Source: Pseudofrankia inefficax (GTDB lineage: Bacteria > Actinomycetota > Actinomycetes > Frankiales > Frankiaceae). Taken from it: a DNA stretch of 64,000 nucleotides. The translations under genes were made by a program, and so were the position numbers. The notes beneath the pieces were generated by a model that saw only the letters and a program-made list of their open reading frames with translations, was not told the DNA's origin and did no database searches. The stretch spans positions 1,860,001 through 1,924,000 of the forward strand of contig NC_014666.1 of NCBI RefSeq assembly GCF_000166135.1, read 5' to 3'. Below, piece after piece: positions 1 to 8,362 of this stretch; the first letter of the stretch is position 1; each line of letters opens with the position of its first letter.

Positions 1-361
1 GCGCTCGCGCGATCAAAATCCTGGTCACGGTCACTCCCGAGCTGGCCCATCGGTCAGCCTAAGCGACTACGACCCGGCGGCGGGCCCGAAAGTCAGCTTC
101 GCCAGGATGCGCGCCTTGCGCGGACTGCCGACTTGGGATGAAGCGTCGGCCACCTGGCAGCGGCGTCGCGGCTGCTGCACCTCGCGCTGGCTCGGGGTAC
201 CTCGCATCGTCGCCCTGCCAAGACGTGCCCTACCCCGGCGGCCCTCATCCGTGATGTCGATACTGCAAAATCCTCGTGACGTCGACGCGTTCATTCACTA
301 CTGTTCAGCAGGATCCTTGAAATCGGATGCCCGCAACTTCTGACATCGGAGGCGACTTGAT
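1..361. other. no supported gene (element interior)
   Basis: I see no convincing gene here. The short open frames on either strand have no recognisable domain, and the stretch has mixed composition typical of the interior of an integrated element. A purine-rich ribosome binding site (GGAGGCGAC) near position 350 belongs to the gene starting at 362. Confidence 0.4.
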
Positions 362-1069
362 ATGCCAGAATACGCACCCCCGAACCGTTCTGGCTTCGCC
401 GAAAGCCGGGAGTCGATGGCCTGCATGGGTCGTGCGTACTGGCTTCAGATTATTCAAGCGTCGCGATGGCAGGAAGCTCGTCGCATGAAAGGACCCGTCA
501 CTTCCTATCCAACGTTCATACGACGCGAAGAGCCCTCGCCCTGGCTTGGGCGCGCGCCTCTGCGTGTGACCATTACGTCGGGGACCTTCCAGAAGAGTTC
601 GCGCGCGCTCAGCCGAATTCTGTCGCTTTCAAAACTCGAAGATCGGGTCGAGATTCATGCGCATCGCGATATCGTCATCCCCGTCTTCGAAAGTCGAATT
701 CACAGATTCGATTGGGAGCTACACGGTCCCGCTGGCGGCTGGATAACGACCGATTCCAAGCCGAACACGTTAACTGCATTGAACCCGACCCATGATGTTC
801 GCCTAGGGTGGGAAGTGTGCGCCGATCGAACTTATCCCGCCCTACCAAGGGAGGATGCCCGTCGACTACACTTGGAAGTAGCAGCGCATGCCGCACTCGA
901 AAACGACATCCTTATTGCCGAAGATCCGAAGCTCCTCGCCGATAGGTACGAGGTGGCCGACTTGGGTGCGGCGGGAGTATTCTCCCCATCCGAGGCGGTT
1001 CGAATACTTGAGCTGTGGATACGCGACCGCGGCGAATCATTCATGATTCTCAATGAAGTTGTCAAATGA
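362..1069 (+). CDS. hypothetical protein, possibly truncated next to an IS
   Basis: This 235-residue protein is of unknown function. It starts at ATG 362 behind a GGAGGCGAC-like ribosome binding site. Codon use is much less GC-biased than in the right-hand part of the window. The last third (about residues 175-230) has a hydrophobic strand, an ED pair, a leucine-rich helix, then FSPSEAVRILELW. This loosely resembles the end of PIN-like nuclease folds, but I see no full acidic quartet, so the resemblance is weak. The stop codon falls only five bases before the stop codon of the convergent IS110 transposase. The C-terminus may therefore have been replaced when the element inserted. Confidence 0.5.
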   Translation: MPEYAPPNRSGFAESRESMACMGRAYWLQIIQASRWQEARRMKGPVTSYPTFIRREEPSPWLGRAPLRVTITSGTFQKSSRALSRILSLSKLEDRVEIHAHRDIVIPVFESRIHRFDWELHGPAGGWITTDSKPNTLTALNPTHDVRLGWEVCADRTYPALPREDARRLHLEVAAHAALENDILIAEDPKLLADRYEVADLGAAGVFSPSEAVRILELWIRDRGESFMILNEVVK

Positions 1070-1074
1070 TCAAG

Positions 1075-2271
1075 CTAGGCTGCGGCCGCGATCAGGGGCG
1101 GTGGGGCTGGTTGGTAGCAACGGTTGTCGCGCAGGAGCGCCCAGATCACGTTGACGCGACGGCGGGCGAGCGCGAGGACGGCCTGGGTGTGGCGTTTGCC
1201 CTCGGATCGTTTGCGGTCGTAGAAGGTTCGTGACTGGTCGTTGTAGCGGATGCTGACCAGCGCGGAGGTGTAGAAGACGCGTTGCAGGCCGCGGTGGTAG
1301 CGGCGGGGACGGTGCAGGTTGCCGCTGATCCGGCCGGAGTCGCGTGGGGCCGGGGCCAGGCCGGCGTAGCCGGCGAGGTGGTCGGCGGAGGTGAACGCGG
1401 CCATGTCGCCGCCGGTCGCGGCTAGGAATTCCGCGCCCAGTAGGACCCCGATGCCGGGCATGCTCAGCAGGGCGGCGGCGTGTCGGTGGCGGTGAAACCG
1501 GCCCTCGATGAGCGTGTCGGTCTGCGCGATCTGCTCGTCGAGGGACATCACCCCCTTCGCCATGTCCGCGACGAGCTGCGCGGCCAGTTGTTCGCCGGGC
1601 AGGGTGGTGCGTTGGGAGTTCGCTGCCGCCGTGACGGTGGCGGCCAGTGCGGCGGCGCCGCGAACCTTCTGCGACCGCAGCCACTGTTCGAGCCCGGCCG
1701 GGCCGAGCTGGCGGATGGCGGCCGGGGTCTGGACGTGGGTGAGCAGGACCAGCGGTCCGCGGTTGGTCAGGTTCAGGACGCGTTCGAGGGCGGGGCTGAT
1801 GCCCAGCAGGTGCTCGTGCAGCCTGTTGACCAGGCGAACCCGGTCGCCGGCGAGGTCGCGGCGGCGGGCGACCAGCATCCGCAGCTCGACGATCAGTTCG
1901 TCGTCGACGCGCATCGGGGCCAGGTCCCGGCGCATGCGGACCTGGTCGGCGATGATCGCGGCGTCTTTCGCGTCGGTCTTGCCTTCGCCCCGGTAGCCGC
2001 CGGCCGCCCGGCTGACCTGATTGCCGGACAGGTAGAACACCTGCTGTCCGTGTGCGACCAGCAGCCCCAGCAGTAACGCGGCTCCGCCTGTGCTGAGGTC
2101 GACGGCCCAGTGCACCCGCTCGGCCAACGCGGTGACCTGGCCGAGTAGATCCAGCAGCGTCGGCTCGTCGTTGGCTACCCGGCGCGACAGCATTCGGGCG
2201 CCGTCGGCGTCGATCACCACCACATGGTGGTGCTCCTTGCCGATGTCCACCCCGGCCCACACACGCTCCAC
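1075..2271 (-). CDS. IS110-family transposase
   Basis: This 398-residue transposase has the two-domain IS110 layout. The N-terminal RuvC-like DEDD-type domain shows VDIGK (Asp9), AVDLSTGG (Asp58) and KTDAKDA (Asp100, Asp103). The C-terminal Transposase_20 domain shows MPGIG around residue 270, then HLAGYAGLAP and the SGR..SGN segment expected to carry the catalytic serine. Length is normal for the family and no frameshift is seen, so it may be active. A longer open frame on the same strand (1070-2350) is a shadow. IS110 elements lack terminal inverted repeats, so I cannot set exact ends. The noncoding stretch upstream of the start (2272-2500) is where this family encodes its bridge RNA. Confidence 0.93.
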   Translation of the reverse strand: MERVWAGVDIGKEHHHVVVIDADGARMLSRRVANDEPTLLDLLGQVTALAERVHWAVDLSTGGAALLLGLLVAHGQQVFYLSGNQVSRAAGGYRGEGKTDAKDAAIIADQVRMRRDLAPMRVDDELIVELRMLVARRRDLAGDRVRLVNRLHEHLLGISPALERVLNLTNRGPLVLLTHVQTPAAIRQLGPAGLEQWLRSQKVRGAAALAATVTAAANSQRTTLPGEQLAAQLVADMAKGVMSLDEQIAQTDTLIEGRFHRHRHAAALLSMPGIGVLLGAEFLAATGGDMAAFTSADHLAGYAGLAPAPRDSGRISGNLHRPRRYHRGLQRVFYTSALVSIRYNDQSRTFYDRKRSEGKRHTQAVLALARRRVNVIWALLRDNRCYQPAPPPLIAAAA

Positions 2272-2500
2272 CCGTGTCTCCCTGCTCTGACCAGCACGTT
2301 GTCCACAGACGACCTCGCCGGCTCATCCCTACGCAGCGATCAGATCGCAATTCTCAATCAGCGGCCGAGTCGTCGAGGGGGCGCCGGGCGGCCAATCATG
2401 TGAAGCCACTCGTACGGCAGATGCTTGAAAGCCATACCCGACACCCCTGGGCCCCCGGACCCTACGACCGGCCCGAGTCGACCCAAGAAAGACGGTAGGG
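2272..2500 (-). ncRNA. candidate IS110 bridge-RNA region
   Basis: This 229-base noncoding stretch lies directly upstream of the IS110 transposase and before the next gene. In IS110-group elements the noncoding end upstream of the transposase encodes the structured bridge RNA that pairs with target and donor DNA. I infer that role from position only. I have not identified the two guide loops or the element boundary, and part of this stretch may be promoter for the gene at 2501. Confidence 0.35.
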
Positions 2501-3361
2501 ATGCTTGAGGAACACTACTCGGAGCGGCTCAAGGGAGGGTTGTTTATCGATGCGGTCGTGCATGGCCTTGCCCCGAATACCCTGACAGCGTACCGGAGTT
2601 CCCTTGAGCCCGCACGATCAGCCACCTATCAGGCCACTGTGGATTTTCTTCATTCAAATATCGATCGGATGGCGAACCTACTAATTGCGGTCGATGAGTT
2701 AGAAAGAATCAGCCAGGTGGAAGGTTACATGGGGGGGAATAACAACCTGCTGGCTCGATACGGTTATCACGCACAGTACGCGCTGTCCCTGATGGCGGGT
2801 TTGCTTGACGTTGTGCCATGGATATTTGCAAGTTCAGTTGGAGCCACTCCATCGCCAAGTCGTGTCAGTTGGAACAATCTTCGAAGCGTCGACAAGCCGC
2901 CACCCTGGATACGTGACGCCACGGGGCCGATTGCATCTTTGCGCGATCTAGCAAGATCCGGCGCCGGGATGGAGCACGGAGATTTCATATACTCCCTCAG
3001 AGCCTACGTACATCACCGCCATTCGCTGCGGGGGCGCGTGGTTGAATTTTGGGAGACATCTCAACCGTCGGCCCGCGCGAAGATCTGCGCATTTGACATC
3101 ACGGAGATTGATATTCCCGCCGGATGTGGGCGCTCGGATGGAATTTACATTTCAGACGGTCAGCGCCTCTTGATACCCGCTCCATTTTTTGCATCCGCGG
3201 CACGCAGGGTGATCTCCATCGTTGATCAGCTAATTGGTGTAGGCGCGTGGCCCAACGCTGATTGGTGGAGAGTGTCTCAGGACTGGGCGCGGCAAGCGGA
3301 GAGGATAGAGCGCCACGCCGAGGCGGCGCGGTGGTTGTACGATCCAAATCCTGACGTTTGA
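2501..3361 (+). CDS. hypothetical protein with a HEPN-like R-x4-H motif
   Basis: This 286-residue protein of unknown function starts at ATG 2501 behind AAGAAAGACGG. It is mostly helical, with a hydrophobic helix near residues 85-110. Around residues 165-175 it contains RAYVHHRH. That matches the R-x4-6-H core of HEPN ribonuclease domains and is followed by a basic stretch (SLRGR). HEPN is an inference from a very short motif and could be chance. Third-position GC is clearly lower than in chromosomal neighbours, in keeping with transferred cargo. It converges with the integrase, the two stops being 17 bases apart. HEPN-type cargo in an integrative element would suggest a defence or abortive-infection role. 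Confidence 0.55.
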   Translation: MLEEHYSERLKGGLFIDAVVHGLAPNTLTAYRSSLEPARSATYQATVDFLHSNIDRMANLLIAVDELERISQVEGYMGGNNNLLARYGYHAQYALSLMAGLLDVVPWIFASSVGATPSPSRVSWNNLRSVDKPPPWIRDATGPIASLRDLARSGAGMEHGDFIYSLRAYVHHRHSLRGRVVEFWETSQPSARAKICAFDITEIDIPAGCGRSDGIYISDGQRLLIPAPFFASAARRVISIVDQLIGVGAWPNADWWRVSQDWARQAERIERHAEAARWLYDPNPDV

Positions 3362-3378
3362 CCTCGGTGGGCGCGAAC

Positions 3379-4293
3379 CTAGAGACGATCGCCGAGCGCG
3401 GCTCGACGGTGTGCGTCCCGCGCTCGGTCATCGGCGGCTGACGCCGCGTACCGGCCGACCATCTCGCGGCTTCGCCATCCGGCGAGGCGCATCAGGTCCT
3501 GTTCCTGGTGACCCGCGGCGAGCCACGCGTGGGCGAAGGTGTGCCGGAACTGATGCGCGTGGAGCTTCGGGACGCCAGCGTCCGCCGCTCGCCGCTCCAG
3601 CATCTGGCTAATGCCCGAGCTGGTCATGGGACCTTTCTTGCCTAGCCAGAGTGCGGGGCTCTTGGCCTGGCCGTGCCGGGCGCGGGCGCGGATGTACCGA
3701 CGGAGCGCGTCGGCCGTGCGGTTCCCGTAAGGGACGGCACGGCCACGCCGTCCCTTACCCATCACGTGCGCCACGTCGTGATCGAAGTCGAGATCATCGA
3801 CGCTCAGCCCGACAAGCTCACCAATCCGGACCCCGGTGTCGAGGAACAGGCGGATGATCGCGGCGTCACGGCGGTTCTCGAAGCTGTTGCCCTTGCACGC
3901 GTCAAGGAGCTTCCGGAGCACGTCGTCACCCAGAATCGGTACCGGCTGCTCAGGGACGGCGGGCGCGCTCATCCGCTCGAACGGCGTCCGGCTGATCTCG
4001 CCATCCTCCACGAGCCACCGGAACAGCTGCTGGAGCGAGCGGTAGTGCTTGGCCACCGTCGCGGCGCTGACGCGCTCGCTGAGGGACACCAGGTACGCCT
4101 CGACGTGCTCCCGCGCGATGGCGCCCGCGGATCGTGGCATGCCCTGCTCGGTGAGGTAGCCGACGAACGACTCCCCGACTGTCAGGTAGCTCTGGATCGT
4201 GGCTGGAGATCGGTTGAGCGCCCGCAGATGCCGGCGCCAGTCCGGAAGGAGGGTGGTCAGGTCGTCGACAGCAGAGGCATCCGTCGCCTTCAT
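3379..4293 (-). CDS. tyrosine recombinase / integrase
   Basis: This 304-residue protein is a XerC/D-like integrase. An N-terminal SAM-like core-binding domain (about residues 12-100) precedes the catalytic domain. The active-site set is visible: Arg156 in GVRIGEL, Lys180 in [12 protein letters not shown] (His247, Arg250), Trp273 in AGWRS (replacing the usual second His, as in many recombinases) and Tyr282 in VGRYA. I chose ATG 4293 because the longer frame to 4383 would read into the tRNA. The gene ends 62 bases from the tRNA 3' end, the usual place for an integrase of a tRNA-integrated element. It probably catalyses integration and, with a helper, excision. Confidence 0.93.
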   Translation of the reverse strand: MKATDASAVDDLTTLLPDWRRHLRALNRSPATIQSYLTVGESFVGYLTEQGMPRSAGAIAREHVEAYLVSLSERVSAATVAKHYRSLQQLFRWLVEDGEISRTPFERMSAPAVPEQPVPILGDDVLRKLLDACKGNSFENRRDAAIIRLFLDTGVRIGELVGLSVDDLDFDHDVAHVMGKGRRGRAVPYGNRTADALRRYIRARARHGQAKSPALWLGKKGPMTSSGISQMLERRAADAGVPKLHAHQFRHTFAHAWLAAGHQEQDLMRLAGWRSREMVGRYAASAADDRARDAHRRAALGDRL

Positions 4294-4355
4294 GATCTTG
4301 AGGATACCTTGCTGTACGAGCGCTGTCCGGGACCCAGTACTCGCGTATTGCCTGG

Positions 4356-4400
4356 TGGTGGGGCGGGTGGGGCTCGAACCCACGACCGGAGGATTATGAG
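4356..4400. other. probable attachment site (att) in tRNA 3' half
   Basis: Integrases next to tRNA genes normally recombine within the anticodon-to-3'-end segment, and the incoming copy restores the tRNA. This segment is the inferred att core. The partner repeat lies outside the window, so its exact length cannot be read here. Confidence 0.45.
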
Positions 4401-4432
4401 TCCCCTGCTCTGACCGGCTGAGCTACCGCCCC
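4356..4432 (-). tRNA. tRNA-Met (anticodon CAT)
   Basis: The 77-base sequence folds as a full cloverleaf on the minus strand. It has a seven-pair acceptor stem (GGGGCGG with CCGCCCC), a D arm GCTC...GAGC, and anticodon stem GGGGA/TCCTC with one G-T pair and loop CTCATAA. The T arm is GTGGG-TTCGAGC-CCCAC, followed by discriminator A and an encoded CCA. The anticodon CAT and the absence of initiator features point to elongator Met. A lysidine-modified Ile tRNA is the alternative. The 3' half is the likely attachment site of the neighbouring integrase. Confidence 0.95.
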
Positions 4433-4674
4433 GGGCTGCCGCAGTCTACCGACTACGGCCTAGTGGTGACGTAGGCGACTGCGCCGTAGGCACGTTCGTC
4501 TGGCGTCGCATACCGTTGGTCCCACCAACGAATTCTCTGTCTTGCGCCACGACGGTCTTTGGCCTCAGACCGGCCACGCGCGGCTGCTCACGCTCCGGGG
4601 AGCTCGGCTCCGCGCCGCCTCAAAGGCGAGGCGCGCTCTGTCACTGATTGGAGGAGAATGTCCGCCACTTCGAG

Positions 4675-5385
4675 TCAATATTCGACCTGGTAGAAGGAGT
4701 GCACGGCAGCCTGGCCGGTGTAGTTCGGCCCCGCGCGATCGTCTGCCCCCAGATAGGTGAACGGAGGGCTGATCTCGCGTCGGCCCTGGCAGGTGAGCCG
4801 ATGGCGACGAGCGTCGTAGGAGATGCCGCTGGTGCGTAGCGCCGTTGTCAGCGCCCGTCCGGCCGCCTGTCCGTTCGAGCGGCGCACGCTGACGGCGTCG
4901 AAGTCGGCGATGAAGAGGCCCGTTTCGGTCAACGCGTCGATGGCGCGAGTGATGACCGCGAGCTTGTCGCCGATGTAGTGCAGGCCGTGGACGCACGTGA
5001 TGAGGTCAAACGGTCCGGGCCAATTCCAGGTGACGATCGACGTGGTGGTCAGCTCCACATCACTGCCTGGCGTCCGTGGAGCGAACGCGTCGACGAGGTC
5101 CACGCCGACCAGGCGCACCGCGAGACCAAGACCCTCGGCGCGTAGCAGGTCGCCAGCCTGGAGCAGGGCCTGGCCGGTCCCGCAGCACAGGTCGAGCCAG
5201 GTGATCTGGGTCTGGCCGGCGTGGCGTTCGCTGCCGGCGCGTGCGCGCAGCCAGTCCAACGGGTTGAACCCCAGCTCGCGTTCGTAGCTGTTGACCCCCG
5301 CGAGCTGGCGCTCCCGGTTCATCGCCCGGTTGGCGACCACCGACGACGCGGTCAGCGCGTCCTCGTCGAGCAGGCGGGGCGGCAT
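4675..5385 (-). CDS. class I SAM-dependent methyltransferase
   Basis: This 236-residue protein has a Rossmann-fold methyltransferase core. Motif I is WLDLCCGTGQALL (about residue 82), an acidic strand end VGVDLVD follows, and then FDLITCVHGLHYIGD at the motif IV position. The N-terminal helix (NSYERELGFNPLDWL) is typical of small-molecule methyltransferases. The substrate cannot be read from sequence. It stands alone on the minus strand, 242 bases upstream of the tRNA end. It is chromosomal rather than element cargo, by its high GC and its position beyond the tRNA. Confidence 0.8.
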   Translation of the reverse strand: MPPRLLDEDALTASSVVANRAMNRERQLAGVNSYERELGFNPLDWLRARAGSERHAGQTQITWLDLCCGTGQALLQAGDLLRAEGLGLAVRLVGVDLVDAFAPRTPGSDVELTTTSIVTWNWPGPFDLITCVHGLHYIGDKLAVITRAIDALTETGLFIADFDAVSVRRSNGQAAGRALTTALRTSGISYDARRHRLTCQGRREISPPFTYLGADDRAGPNYTGQAAVHSFYQVEY

Positions 5386-5587
5386 AGCACCAGCCTGTCA
5401 GACCCGCCGCCGTAGGTTCGCGGCCATTCGAACCGGCCGAAGGTCGCCCGGACGAACTTCCGCCCCGGGCTACCGCGGGTGGACCGACCACTGCCGACTA
5501 GGGGTCATCCGACTGCGCAATCGAGGCCCCTCCGGCAGCTGGAGCTTGATCGTTGGAGTCGAGCGGCTTCCCCGCAGGGGCCGCGGC

Positions 5588-5604
5588 CCCCGCCTTAGGC
5601 GGGG
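5588..5604 (-). terminator. hairpin enclosing the P450 stop codon
   Basis: A seven-pair stem CCCCGCC/GGCGGGG has a three-base loop that is exactly the TAA stop codon of the P450 gene (5595-5597). It could end or stabilise the transcript, but there is no T run. Confidence 0.4.
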
Positions 5605-6806
5605 ATGAGGCGCACCGGCATCGAGGTGACGCCGTTGACGAAGTTGGAGCGAAGCCGGTTGGGTGGGCGCAGCGGTTCGACCCGGCGTACTCGGGCGGCC
5701 AGGGTGCGGTACATCAGCTCGACCTCGAGCATGGCGAGGTGGCGCCCGAGGCAGAAGTGTGGGCCGCCGCCACCGAAGCCGAGATGGGGGTTCGGGCTTC
5801 TGCCGATGTCGAAGGTGTAGGGGTCTTCGAAGACGGACTCGTCGAAGTTCGCCGAGGCGTAGAAGATGACGACCTTGTCGTTCTCGCGGATGAGCTGGCC
5901 GCCGAGTTCGACATCGCGGGTGGCCGTGCGGCGGAACCCGTTGACCGGGCTGACCCAGCGGACGATCTCGTCCGCGGCGTGGGGGGCGAGGCCGGGGTTC
6001 TCGCGGAGCCGTTCCCACTGGTCGGGGTGGTCGATCATCGCCTGCATGCCGCCGGCGATGGCGTTGCGGGTCGTCTCGTTGCCGGCGAACATCAGCAGGA
6101 GGAAGAACAGGTCGAACTCCAGCTCGGAGAGTTCCTCGCCCTGGTCGTCCTTGGCGATCAGGCGGCTGACGATGTCGTCGGCGGGGCAGGCGCGCTTGGC
6201 CGCGCCGAGGTCGTTGGCGTAGGCGTAGGCCTCGAGGACGGCGACCGCCGCGTCGCCGTTCTGGTCCATCCGCCCGTCGGTCGCGGAGGCGAGCCGGTTC
6301 GACCAGTCGAAGAGCTTGTGGCGGTCCTCGATCGGTACACCCATCAGCTCGGCGATGACGATCAGCGGAAGGTCGGCCGCGCAGAGATCGATGAAGTCGC
6401 CGGTGCCGACGGCCAGCGCCGAGTCGACGATCGTGTCGCAGGCGTCCTGAAGGCGTTCGGCCATCCGGCCGACCACCTTCGGCGTGAAGCCCCGGTTCAC
6501 CAGGCTGCGTAGCCGACTGTGTTCGGGCGGGTCCATGTTGAGCATCATCAGCCGCTGCTGGGTGTGCTGCTCCTCGGTCATCTCGGCCAGGATCGCGGTG
6601 CACCGGCTTGAGGAGAACAGCTCCGGACTGCGCGACACCCGCATCACGTCCGCATGCCGGGTGACAGCCCAGAGGCCGTCCGGTCGCTCATGGTCGGGGT
6701 GGCGGAAGACCGGTGCCTGTGCGCGCAGCACGCGGAAGTCGTCATGCGGAATGCCGGACTCATAGCGGACCGGGTCATAGACGTCGACGGTCGGCAGCGC
6801 GGACAT
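5595..6806 (-). CDS. cytochrome P450
   Basis: This 403-residue soluble bacterial P450 has all the hallmark motifs. The I-helix oxygen-activation motif is AGNETT (241-246), ExxR is Glu280-Arg283, and the haem loop FGGGGPHFCLG holds the cysteine ligand Cys352. The N-terminus (YDPVRYESGIPHDDF) resembles actinobacterial families acting on steroids, terpenoids or fatty acids (CYP124/125/142 type). The specific substrate is unknown. The start at ATG 6806 has a GGAGG site. No ferredoxin or reductase is adjacent. It follows a binding lipoprotein, an acyl-CoA synthetase and a TetR gene on the same strand, so a catabolic hydroxylation of an imported hydrophobic compound is plausible. Confidence 0.93.
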   Translation of the reverse strand: MSALPTVDVYDPVRYESGIPHDDFRVLRAQAPVFRHPDHERPDGLWAVTRHADVMRVSRSPELFSSSRCTAILAEMTEEQHTQQRLMMLNMDPPEHSRLRSLVNRGFTPKVVGRMAERLQDACDTIVDSALAVGTGDFIDLCAADLPLIVIAELMGVPIEDRHKLFDWSNRLASATDGRMDQNGDAAVAVLEAYAYANDLGAAKRACPADDIVSRLIAKDDQGEELSELEFDLFFLLLMFAGNETTRNAIAGGMQAMIDHPDQWERLRENPGLAPHAADEIVRWVSPVNGFRRTATRDVELGGQLIRENDKVVIFYASANFDESVFEDPYTFDIGRSPNPHLGFGGGGPHFCLGRHLAMLEVELMYRTLAARVRRVEPLRPPNRLRSNFVNGVTSMPVRLIPA

Positions 6807-6842
6807 GCGGTCCTCCGAGCGGGGCGGGTGGGCGGCGGGCGG

Positions 6843-6871
6843 GGGCCCGGCCGGGTGGACCGGCCGGGCCC
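6843..6871 (-). terminator. strong hairpin after binding-protein gene
   Basis: A 12-pair perfect stem (GGGCCCGGCCGG with its complement) and five-base loop lie 11 bases past the stop of the lipoprotein gene, before the P450 start. It probably limits read-through into the P450 gene. There is no T run. Confidence 0.55.
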
Positions 6872-6881
6872 GGTGCGTGGG

Positions 6882-8228
6882 TCAGGGCGCCTTGGCGATG
6901 GCGCCGCACTGCAGCGCGGGGGCCGTCCATTTCCCGTTGGTCAGGTGGGCGAGGGTTTCGCAGGGTGCCGGTGCGATGTGGTTGAGGGGCCAGCGGGTCT
7001 CGGGCACGGCGGCGGCCACGTAGTTGGTGTAGTTGGTGTTGAGGGTTTTCAGGAACGCGTCGACCGTGAGGTTCTGGCCGGTCTTTTCGAGGGCTTTGAC
7101 GAGCATGTCGGCGGACCAGTAGCCGGCCATCGACGTGAGGCTGAGCGCGGTGCCGGGGGCATACTTCTGGAAGTCGGCGGCCATCTGGGCGACGGCGGGG
7201 ATGTCGGTGGCGAAGCCGCCCTGCCACTGCAGGAGTGCGTAGGTGCCTTCGAGTTCGGGCACGGTCGAGACGCGTGGGTCATAGATCGGGGAGACGAGCG
7301 CGCCCTTGAAGCCGGCGGCCTTGAGTGCTCCGGAGAGCTTCACGGCGTCACCGAACTGGGCGACGTAGAAGACGACTGCGGGTGGTTTGCCGGAGTCGGC
7401 GGTCATGACGGCGTTGACGATCGCGGTGGCGTCGGTGAGCCCGGAGACGGGGATCGACGACTTGTTATAGACGATCTTGAAGCCGGCGGACTGGAGGCCC
7501 TGGCCGACGGTGATGATTCCCTGGCGGGCGGCGTCGTTGTCGAGGCCGATGAGTGCTGCGGTCCTGGCGGTGCCCGCGGGCAGTGCGTTGGCGATGGTCA
7601 GTGCGCCGCCGGTGTCGTAGGCGCGTGGGTCGCCGGTTTTGGGGGTCTGGCAGCCGGTGATGCCGAAGCCGATGGCGTTGCCGCAGAAGCCGGTGTTGTT
7701 GCCCCAGCCGAAGAACGGCATCTCGGCGGTGCAGAACGCGTCGATGTAGCTGCCGTTGGTGGTCCCGACGAGGGTGGCGAAGGCCTGGTCCTGTTGGACG
7801 ATGGCCTTGGCCTGGTCGGCGTCGCGGCCGGGGTCGGCGCCGTCGTCGCGGGTGGTGGTGAGGTCGAGGTGGCGTCCGGCGACGCCGCCGGCGGCGTTCG
7901 CGGCGTCGAGGCGGATCTTGGCGCCGGTGGGGAAGTCGCCGAACGCGACGCCGCCGGGGCTGGTGACGGTCGCGAGTGAGCCGATCTTTATCGAGGTCGC
8001 GGTGATCCCGCGGTTCGGATCCGGGGCCTTGGAGCCGCAGGCCAGCTTGGCTGGGTCGACGGTGACGTTGGTCTGGCTCCAGCCGTGGTCCGGGCCGAGC
8101 TTGCTCAACGCCGGGTTGACCGTGACCGCGCCGGAACCCGCGCCGCCGCTCGAACTCGTGGAACAACCAGCCACACCGACGGCGCAGGCCACGGATAAGA
8201 CCAGAGCAACCCGGCCGGGATGCCTCAT
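6882..8228 (-). CDS. ABC transporter substrate-binding lipoprotein (branched-chain amino-acid type)
   Basis: This 448-residue exported lipoprotein has a signal peptide ending in the lipobox VAGC (Cys22), then a Ser/Gly linker and a Peripla_BP_6 (LivJ-like) binding fold. GGVAGRHLDLTTTRDDGADPGRDA is the recognisable first-lobe segment, quoted in part as GRHLDLTTTRDDGADP. The start ATG 8228 has an AAGGAG site. No permease or ATPase gene is near, so it is an orphan that must use a transporter encoded elsewhere or act as a sensor. It lies between acyl-CoA synthetase and P450 genes, which suggests capture of the same hydrophobic or aromatic substrate. Confidence 0.88.
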   Translation of the reverse strand: MRHPGRVALVLSVACAVGVAGCSTSSSGGAGSGAVTVNPALSKLGPDHGWSQTNVTVDPAKLACGSKAPDPNRGITATSIKIGSLATVTSPGGVAFGDFPTGAKIRLDAANAAGGVAGRHLDLTTTRDDGADPGRDADQAKAIVQQDQAFATLVGTTNGSYIDAFCTAEMPFFGWGNNTGFCGNAIGFGITGCQTPKTGDPRAYDTGGALTIANALPAGTARTAALIGLDNDAARQGIITVGQGLQSAGFKIVYNKSSIPVSGLTDATAIVNAVMTADSGKPPAVVFYVAQFGDAVKLSGALKAAGFKGALVSPIYDPRVSTVPELEGTYALLQWQGGFATDIPAVAQMAADFQKYAPGTALSLTSMAGYWSADMLVKALEKTGQNLTVDAFLKTLNTNYTNYVAAAVPETRWPLNHIAPAPCETLAHLTNGKWTAPALQCGAIAKAP

Positions 8229-8310
8229 ATCGGTATCTCCTTCAGCAGCCGGACCGGCCTCGGGGACGGCCCTGGGGAATGGACTGGGGTCAACCCAGAT
8301 CCACGATGAG

Positions 8311-8326
8311 ATACTTGATACAGTAT
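8311..8326. promoter_or_regulatory. A+T-rich inverted repeat upstream of the lipoprotein gene
   Basis: ATACT-TGATAC-AGTAT lies 83 bases upstream of the lipoprotein start in an unusually A+T-rich pocket. It could be an operator for the TetR protein encoded at 10077-10736, or part of a promoter. Confidence 0.35.
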
Positions 8327-8362
8327 ACGTTCACGGTCGTGACGGCTGGACGAGGAACGGGA

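Larger units (their letters stand above)
1..4355. mobile_element. right edge of a tRNA-associated integrated element
   Basis: A tyrosine recombinase lies 62 bases beyond the 3' end of a tRNA-Met gene, on the same strand. This is the standard arrangement of integrative elements that use a tRNA 3' end as attB. The genes further left (two hypotheticals and an IS110 transposase) have more A+T-rich coding with relaxed third-position GC than the rest of the window. The other end, and therefore the second att repeat, must lie beyond the left edge. What is seen: gene order and composition. What is inferred: that all of 1-4355 belongs to one element. Confidence 0.6.

Noticed and set aside
1070-2350. 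426-codon minus-strand frame over IS110
   Set aside because: A different frame of the transposase gene with Arg/Pro-rich sequence; the 398-residue frame has all IS110 motifs.
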